Part shown: positions 5,463 through 10,706 of the stretch, one piece after another | Position numbering within the stretch: position 1 is the first letter of the stretch | How the letters are laid out: the number at the start of each line of letters is the position of its first letter | Assembly (NCBI GenBank): GCA_947054185.1 | Contig: CAMRVW010000073.1 | Span: 1 to 10,706 of the forward strand | Length of the DNA stretch: 10,706 nt | DNA from: an uncultured Rikenellaceae bacterium | GTDB taxonomy: Bacteria; Bacteroidota; Bacteroidia; Bacteroidales; Rikenellaceae | Reading direction: 5' to 3' | Program-made: the position numbers and the translations under genes | The notes under the pieces: model-generated | Told to the model about the DNA's origin: nothing | Seen by the model: only the letters and a program-made list of their open reading frames with translations | Database searches by the model: none

Positions 5463-7739
5463 ATGATAAAGCGACTCTTCTTTTTGGTCACCCTCATCGC
5501 CTTTATGGCATCGCCGCTCTATGGTGAGCCGGCCGCTCGGACTCATCGCGCCGCCACTGCCGTTGCGGCCAGGCGAAAACCTGTCAAGATACATGCCGAC
5601 ACACCGAGTCCGTCTCGGCATGTCGACTCCATCCTCCGTATCGCCACTGCCGATTACGAGCTTATCTTGCGTACCGAGCCCAACGGACGCTTGTATCAAT
5701 ATTATTTGGGCAAACGCCTTGCCGACGACAACCGGCGCCTTGTCGACACATGGCGCACCGTCAGTCATCTCAGAGGTGAAGCCTATCCCGGTGCCGGCGA
5801 CGCTGACTATTTCGAGCCGGCCGTCACCATAACGCACAACGACGGCAGTTTCAACACTGTGCTCAAAGTGGTCGGCACAGAGCGCGACGTTATCGACGAC
5901 AATGTGACCACCACCGCCGTCACTCTGCGCGACGAGGCCTATGGCACCTGCGTCAAACTCTTTTATACAACCTATGGTCGCGAAAACGTGATTGTAACAC
6001 GCACTCAGATAAGCCACTCCGAGAAAAAGCCCGTGCGTTTGGACAGCTATGCTTCGGCGATGCTCTATTTTAATCGTGCCTCTTATTATCTTACCCAGTT
6101 CAATGGCGACTGGGCCGATGAAGCCGGCATGCACGAACAGAAGTTGGAGTTTGGCAAAAAAGTGATAGACACTAAGTTAGGTTCGCGTGCCGCTCTTATG
6201 GTGTCGCCATTCTTCGAGCTTGCTTTCGACTCTCCGGCTGCTGAAGACCACGGTGACGTCATGGTGGGCACCCTTGGCTGGACCGGCAATTTCCGCTTCA
6301 CCTTCGAGGTTGACAACCACGGCATATTACGCCTTTTGCCCGCCATAAACCATGTCAATTCGGGTTACATGCTCGAGCCAGGCACCCCGTTTGTCACCCC
6401 TGAGTTTATCTTCACCTTCAGTGACGAGGGTATGGGTCGTGCCAGCCGCAACATGCACGACTGGGCTCGTCGTTACTCGCTCAAAGACGGAGAGGGCGAC
6501 CGCATGACGCTGCTCAATAACTGGGAGACCACCTATTTCGATTTCAATGAACAGAAGCTTGGCGACCTTATCAAAGAGGCAGGCGAGCTGGGCGTCGACA
6601 TGTTCCTGCTCGACGATGGCTGGTTCGGCAATAAATATCCCCGCTCGCGCGACAATGCCGGTCTGGGCGACTGGTGCGTCACCGCCGACAAACTGCCCGG
6701 AGGCATATCAAAGCTGATTGAGATGGCTGAAGAGACCGGCGTCAAATTCGGTCTGTGGATAGAGCCCGAGATGGTCAATCCCAAAAGCGAGCTCTTCGAG
6801 AAACATCCCGACTGGGCCATAATGCGTCCCAACCACGAGCCCTATTACCACCGCAGCCAGTTGGTGCTCGACATGAGCAACCCGCGGGTGCAAGACTATG
6901 TCTTCGGCATTGTCGACGGTCTGCTTGCCGACAACCCCGGCATAGCCTATTTCAAATGGGACTGCAACAGCCCCATCACCAACATCTATTCGCCGTGGCA
7001 GGGCACCCGTCAGGGCAACCTTTACATAGACCATGTGCGCGGCGTCTATAATGTCTTGGACCGCATACGCGACAAATACCCCGATCTGCCCATGATGTTG
7101 TGTTCGGGTGGCGGCGGAAGGTGCGATTACGAGGCGCTCAAATATTTCACCGAATTTTGGTGCAGCGACAATACCGACCCTGTCGAACGCCTTTTCATAC
7201 AATGGGGATTCTCGCAGCTCTTCCCTGCCAAGGCCATGTGCGCGCATGTGACAAGCTGGCGCGGCGACACTTCCGTCAAGTTCCGCACCGATGTGGCAAT
7301 GAGCTGCAAGATGGGCTTCGACATACGCCTGGCCTCGCTCAGCGAGCGTGACCGTCTCTTCTGCCGTCAGGCCATCGCCGACTATAACCGTATAAAGAGC
7401 ACCATTCTCGACGGCGACCTTTACAGGTTGGTCTCTCCGTACGGCTCTGACCACACGGCGGTCTCCTATGTCGATAAAGACAAGGCCCGTGCCGTCGTAT
7501 TTGCCTATGACATATATCCCCGTTTCGGCGACAAACGACGTCCGGTGCAGCTCAAAGGGCTCGACCCCAAGGCCGATTACATGGTCGGGGAGATAAGCCT
7601 CATGCCCGGCAGCCGCTCGTCGCTGTCGTTTGACGGCAAGATTTTCTCGGGCGACTATCTGATGAAAAACGGCCTTGACATATTCACCTCGGGACGTCTT
7701 CAAAGCCGGGTCATAGAGTTGAAAGCCGTCGGTCGATAG
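5463..7739 (+). CDS. Secreted GH36 alpha-galactosidase
   Basis: The protein is predicted to remove terminal alpha-1,6-galactose from raffinose-family sugars or galactomannans (EC 3.2.1.22). The 758 residues match the usual GH36 length. A signal peptide (KR, then a hydrophobic run, then PLYG at 18-21) sends it to the periplasm or beyond. An N-terminal beta-sandwich (about 50-335) is followed by the TIM barrel (about 345-660) and a C-terminal beta domain. Barrel motifs are NNWE (Trp354), LLDDGWFG (Asp384-Asp385), GLWIEPEMVNP (from 430), YFKWDCN with the expected nucleophile Asp500, CSGGGGRCD (from 547), and CSDNTDPVER with the likely acid/base Asp569. The 69-residue spacing between them fits the family. 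ATG 5463 is chosen because it gives an intact signal peptide; no Shine-Dalgarno is present, as usual in this phylum. It is transcribed divergently from the tRNA. There is no SusC/SusD pair in the window, so the glycan source is open. Confidence 0.95.
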   Translation: MIKRLFFLVTLIAFMASPLYGEPAARTHRAATAVAARRKPVKIHADTPSPSRHVDSILRIATADYELILRTEPNGRLYQYYLGKRLADDNRRLVDTWRTVSHLRGEAYPGAGDADYFEPAVTITHNDGSFNTVLKVVGTERDVIDDNVTTTAVTLRDEAYGTCVKLFYTTYGRENVIVTRTQISHSEKKPVRLDSYASAMLYFNRASYYLTQFNGDWADEAGMHEQKLEFGKKVIDTKLGSRAALMVSPFFELAFDSPAAEDHGDVMVGTLGWTGNFRFTFEVDNHGILRLLPAINHVNSGYMLEPGTPFVTPEFIFTFSDEGMGRASRNMHDWARRYSLKDGEGDRMTLLNNWETTYFDFNEQKLGDLIKEAGELGVDMFLLDDGWFGNKYPRSRDNAGLGDWCVTADKLPGGISKLIEMAEETGVKFGLWIEPEMVNPKSELFEKHPDWAIMRPNHEPYYHRSQLVLDMSNPRVQDYVFGIVDGLLADNPGIAYFKWDCNSPITNIYSPWQGTRQGNLYIDHVRGVYNVLDRIRDKYPDLPMMLCSGGGGRCDYEALKYFTEFWCSDNTDPVERLFIQWGFSQLFPAKAMCAHVTSWRGDTSVKFRTDVAMSCKMGFDIRLASLSERDRLFCRQAIADYNRIKSTILDGDLYRLVSPYGSDHTAVSYVDKDKARAVVFAYDIYPRFGDKRRPVQLKGLDPKADYMVGEISLMPGSRSSLSFDGKIFSGDYLMKNGLDIFTSGRLQSRVIELKAVGR

Positions 7740-7778
7740 GTGTGTCCGGGACTGCGGTGCTGCTGTTTATTTTGCGAG

Positions 7779-7874
7779 AACTGCCTCCTTTAATGGTTTA
7801 CTGGAACTGCCTCCCCCGGAAGGGCCGCCGGAGGCAGTGCCAGCAATTTTCAGTGAACCTTAACCGGCAGTTCC
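7779..7874. repeat. AACTGCC repeat cluster with GC-rich palindrome, copy 1
   Basis: AACTGCCTCC occurs at 7779 and 7805, and its inverse GGCAGTT near 7867. At 7806-7838, ACTGCCTCC and GGAGGCAGT form a perfect 9-bp dyad around a 15-nt GC-rich core. Bases 7810-7838 (29 bp) recur exactly, inverted, at 10660-10688. No T-tract follows, so it is unlikely to be a plain terminator. It fills the gap between the GH36 and SLBB genes. Confidence 0.85.
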
Positions 7875-7923
7875 TGCAATTACAGCTTGTGCAAACCAAA
7901 GCCGGTCTGCGCGGAGCTTACGA

Positions 7924-7954
7924 TTTGTTTTTAAGGTATAATTGGTTATCTTTG
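7924..7954 (+). promoter_or_regulatory. Consensus Bacteroidota promoter for the SLBB gene
   Basis: TTTG (7924-7927), a 19-bp spacer and TATCTTTG (7947-7954) match the full consensus. Transcription would begin near 7960, leaving a leader of only about 15 nt before ATG 7976. This promoter makes the SLBB gene the first gene of a new unit. Confidence 0.88.
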
Positions 7955-7975
7955 CCCCATAAAATGACATTGTAG

Positions 7976-10594
7976 ATGAAATATATTAAGATAACGATTC
8001 TTGCTTTGGTATTCAGCTTCTTCGGCGGTGTTGCCGATGCACAAAACATCACCGAGCTGATGCGTAAGGCAAAGTCTATGGGGTTGTCTGATGCCGACAT
8101 ACAAAACCAGCTCAACAACAGCAACATGGCCGGCGTCTCGACAGGCACCGGCATAACGTCAGCCACCGGCGGCAAGAATGGTAAAATCACCTCTGACGGA
8201 GTCGATCTGTCGAAGCTCGACTTTGACGAACGCGGCCGCAAGCTGATAGATGAGTTGGTGATCGAGCAGGAAGATAACGTGCGTGTGCGCGACTCCCTCT
8301 CTAAGGTGGTGTGGGGACGCGAGATATTCTCCACTCCCACCCTCACTTTCGAGCCGGTATATAATATCGCCACCCCTGCCGACTATCGCTTAGGTCCTGA
8401 AGACGAGATCATAATAGACGTGTGGGGTCAGTCCGCAGCCAATTACCGACAGAAGATATCGCCCGACGGTACCATCACCTTAAGCGACGTGGGTGTCATA
8501 TCTCTCAACGGCTTGTCTGTTGACGCTGCCCGCAAGAAGATAAGACAGGTGTTCTCGACGGTTTACGAGGGCATTGACGACGGTTCTGTGCGCGTCGAGA
8601 TGTCGCTCGGTCAGATAAGGACCATAAAGGTCAACGTCGTCGGTGAGGTCGAGGTGCCCGGCACATACACGCTTCCTTCGCTGGCCACACTCTTCAACGC
8701 CATATATATGGCCAAGGGTACCAATGACATAGGCACCTTGCGTGATATCAAGCTGTTTCGCGGCAACAGACAGATAGCCTCGTTGGACGTTTACGAATAT
8801 ATACTCAACGGCGAGAGCTCGAGCAATTACCGTCTGCAAGACAACGATATAATAATGGTCGGTCCCTATCAAAACCTTGTCAAGATAGGCGGTAAGGTCA
8901 AACGCAAACGCATCTTCGAGCTTAAGAAGGGCGAGTCGCTCGCAGACCTTGTCAATTACGCCGGCGGTTTCAATGGCGATGCTTACACTCACAACATACA
9001 GGTAAATCGCAAGTCGACAGGACGTTATACCATACATACGGTGGAGCGCGACAACATGCCCGGCTTTGTCATGCAAGACGGCGACAGCATCTTCGTGGGT
9101 TCGGCCATACAGATGTTCGACAACAGGGTGTCGGTACACGGCGCCGTGTGGAGAGCCGGCAACTATGAGCTGCAACGAGCCAAGACAGTGTTGGGTCTGC
9201 TTAAGTTGTGTGACGGCGTCAAGGGCGACGCTTTCACCAGACGAGCGCAGATAGAACGCACACGCACCGATTTCAAACGTGAGATAATAGCGCTCGAGTT
9301 AGACAAGATATTGAACGGAGAAGCTCCCGATGTGGCGCTCGCACCGGAAGACAACCTATATGTACCGTCGATATACGACATTCAGGAGAAAAGTTATATA
9401 CTGGTCAAAGGCGAGGTCAACAAAGCGGTGAACATGAACCCCTCGCAGTCGGTCAAGAACGATTACCTTAACATATATGCGCGATATTATCAGGGGCAAA
9501 ACCCCAATGATGTGGCCGATAAACTGGAATATAACGAAATTGTAAACCGTATATATCAGAACAGATTGGTGCCCTATCTCAATCGCGACTCCGATCATCT
9601 GCTCTTCGATTATTCCAACACCGACTCCGTGCCCGACATACGACGCATAGACTCCGACACCATCATGTTTCGCGAGAATATGACCATTGCCGACGCCATA
9701 CTTCTGGCCGGCGGTCTCAAAGAGTCGGCCTCTCAGGCCAATATCATGGTGGCCCGACGCATCAAAAATCCCGAGTCGGTCTCCTTTACCGACATGTTGG
9801 CCCAGGAGTTTGTCTTTAACATAGGTGCAGACCTCTCGTTGGACGAACGCGCCTCCAAATTCATACTCCAGCCCTATGACGAGGTGTTCGTAAGGCGTTC
9901 ACCCGGTTACCAGGAGCAACATACGGTCACCATTGTCGGCGAGGTGCTCTTCCCGGGAGAGTATGTGCTCACCTCACGCGGCACACGACTCACCGACCTC
10001 TTGCACAAGGCCGGCGGAGCCACCCCCGAGGCATACATACGAGGCGCCAACCTTCGACGCATGATGACAATGGAAGACCTGGTGCGCCAGGAGACCCTCC
10101 GTAAGATAGCTTCCGACATGAAGGCAGGAAGCAGTAACGACACCATCATCGCCGGCGAGGTGCCCATGATAATGGTCGGCATAGATCTCGAGAAGGCTTT
10201 GAAAGATCCCGGCTGTGACGGTAACATCATATTGAAAGAGGGCGACATTCTCACCATACCGCAGAGAATGAGCACTGTGAAGATAAACGGCGCAGTCCTT
10301 TATCCCAATATGGTTACATATACCAAAGGTTACAAGGTCAAAAACTATATTCGCCAGGCAGGCAATTATGTCGATCGCGCCCGCAAGCGCCCATATATCA
10401 TATATATGAACGGCACAGTGGCCTCGACAAGGTCAGGATTCTTCCACAAGCGTTACCCCACAGTGGAGCCGGGCTGCGAGATAGTGGTGCCGATGAAGGC
10501 AGGCGTCAAGCAACGCGTCAGCGGCATGGAGATCATATCTATGTTGAACTCGGCAGTCTCTATGGCAGCAATGGTGACATCTATTGTCAAATAA
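7976..10594 (+). CDS. SLBB-domain polysaccharide export protein (Wza-like)
   Basis: This is a Wza-type export protein for capsule or exopolysaccharide, expected to form the outer-membrane or periplasm-spanning channel. A signal peptide ends at Ala22 (ADA before Gln23). No lipobox Cys is present, unlike classic lipoprotein Wza. A poly_export domain (about 137-215) holds GPEDEIIIDVWGQ and SPDGTITL. SLBB-like repeats follow from about 217 (VVGEVEVPGTY), 302, 385 (VHGAVWRAGNY), 473, 651 (VVGEV-type, VLFPGEY) and 768 (INGAVLYPN). The fifth module, around 473-590, looks interrupted by an insertion. The C-terminus (about 850-872) is a hydrophobic helix. At 872 residues it is more than twice the length of E. 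coli Wza (379), as is common in Bacteroidota. It has its own promoter 22 bp upstream. Partners such as a Wzz/Wzc-like co-polymerase and glycosyltransferases are expected downstream, outside the window. Confidence 0.93.
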   Translation: MKYIKITILALVFSFFGGVADAQNITELMRKAKSMGLSDADIQNQLNNSNMAGVSTGTGITSATGGKNGKITSDGVDLSKLDFDERGRKLIDELVIEQEDNVRVRDSLSKVVWGREIFSTPTLTFEPVYNIATPADYRLGPEDEIIIDVWGQSAANYRQKISPDGTITLSDVGVISLNGLSVDAARKKIRQVFSTVYEGIDDGSVRVEMSLGQIRTIKVNVVGEVEVPGTYTLPSLATLFNAIYMAKGTNDIGTLRDIKLFRGNRQIASLDVYEYILNGESSSNYRLQDNDIIMVGPYQNLVKIGGKVKRKRIFELKKGESLADLVNYAGGFNGDAYTHNIQVNRKSTGRYTIHTVERDNMPGFVMQDGDSIFVGSAIQMFDNRVSVHGAVWRAGNYELQRAKTVLGLLKLCDGVKGDAFTRRAQIERTRTDFKREIIALELDKILNGEAPDVALAPEDNLYVPSIYDIQEKSYILVKGEVNKAVNMNPSQSVKNDYLNIYARYYQGQNPNDVADKLEYNEIVNRIYQNRLVPYLNRDSDHLLFDYSNTDSVPDIRRIDSDTIMFRENMTIADAILLAGGLKESASQANIMVARRIKNPESVSFTDMLAQEFVFNIGADLSLDERASKFILQPYDEVFVRRSPGYQEQHTVTIVGEVLFPGEYVLTSRGTRLTDLLHKAGGATPEAYIRGANLRRMMTMEDLVRQETLRKIASDMKAGSSNDTIIAGEVPMIMVGIDLEKALKDPGCDGNIILKEGDILTIPQRMSTVKINGAVLYPNMVTYTKGYKVKNYIRQAGNYVDRARKRPYIIYMNGTVASTRSGFFHKRYPTVEPGCEIVVPMKAGVKQRVSGMEIISMLNSAVSMAAMVTSIVK

Positions 10595-10629
10595 CATAGC
10601 CGCCTGTTTGACGGCACTGCCGTATAGGC

Positions 10630-10688
10630 TTGCAGTAACTGCCGTTTTGATTTGCTGTAACTGCCTCCGGCGGCCCTTCCGGGGGAGG
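10630..10688. repeat. AACTGCC repeat cluster with GC-rich repeat, copy 2 (inverted)
   Basis: TTGCWGTAACTGCC occurs twice, at 10630-10643 and 10652-10665 (period 22). Bases 10660-10688 are the exact reverse complement of 7810-7838. In this copy the outer dyad is incomplete: ACTGCCTCC is present on the left but GGAGGGGTC on the right. It lies 65 bases after the SLBB stop codon. Confidence 0.85.
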
Positions 10689-10706
10689 GGTCTCGGAGGG
10701 GTCTCG
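10684..10706 (+). repeat. Start of an 11-bp tandem repeat, GGAGGGGTCTC
   Basis: Two perfect 11-bp units (10684-10694 and 10695-10705) plus one further G reach the window end. The array may continue. It overlaps the right edge of the 29-bp repeat copy. Confidence 0.65.

Noticed and set aside
5325..6134. 269-codon minus-strand ORF
   Set aside because: It is antisense to the signal peptide and N-terminal domain of the GH36 gene and shows no family motif.
6708..7703. 331-codon minus-strand ORF
   Set aside because: It lies entirely opposite the GH36 catalytic region and is a by-product of GC-rich codon use; it has no recognisable domain and no promoter.
7742..7975. 77-codon ORF between the GH36 and SLBB genes
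   Set aside because: It crosses the repeat cluster and the SLBB promoter, and ends exactly before the SLBB start without any protein-like features.
8480..9175. 231-codon minus-strand ORF
   Set aside because: It is antisense to the SLBB repeats, where the plus-strand protein is clearly the real product.

Overview
The window looks like part of a Bacteroidales (phylum Bacteroidota) chromosome, probably from an animal-gut species. The main evidence is four copies of the Bacteroidota -7 promoter box TAnnTTTG. Two of them have a TTTG box exactly 19 bp upstream. Translation starts lack Shine-Dalgarno sequences, and the protein families (BACON-like plus Fib_succ_major domains, a secreted GH36 alpha-galactosidase, a very large SLBB/Wza-type export protein) fit the same phylum. 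The genus cannot be fixed from this sequence alone.

Layout. (1) Bases 1-2190 hold the 3' part of a large gene with a BACON-like module and three tandem Fib_succ_major (FISUMP) modules; its start lies outside the window. (2) Bases 2191-3530 hold no intact protein gene. This stretch has a compact structured RNA with its own terminator (candidate 6S-type RNA), a GC-rich patch with a perfect 19-bp hairpin and a repeated 16-mer, a degenerate 14-15 bp tandem array, and the frameshifted C-terminal end of another FISUMP domain. (3) Bases 3680-4562 hold a gene of unrecognised family, apparently broken by one in-frame TAG codon, followed by a gene-poor AT-rich stretch with a strong terminator. (4) Bases 5099-5257, minus strand, form a complete transcription unit for the initiator tRNA: promoter, tRNA-fMet and terminator. 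(5) Bases 5463-7739 encode a secreted GH36 alpha-galactosidase. (6) Bases 7924-10594 hold a near-consensus promoter and an 872-residue SLBB-domain polysaccharide export protein, probably the first gene of an exopolysaccharide or capsule locus that continues beyond the window.

How it fits together. The window is not one pathway. The GC-richer right half carries ordinary chromosomal genes: the tRNA, sugar hydrolysis outside the cytoplasm, and polysaccharide export. The left half is AT-richer in its genes and shows decay and rearrangement: two broken genes, gene-less stretches and several repeat families. The SLBB gene is bracketed by inverted copies of a 29-bp GC-rich intergenic repeat. The most promising leads are the structured RNA at 2394-2570, the degenerate array at 3189-3323 and the interrupted gene at 3705-4562. 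No complete novel defence or mobile system can be demonstrated from the sequence.
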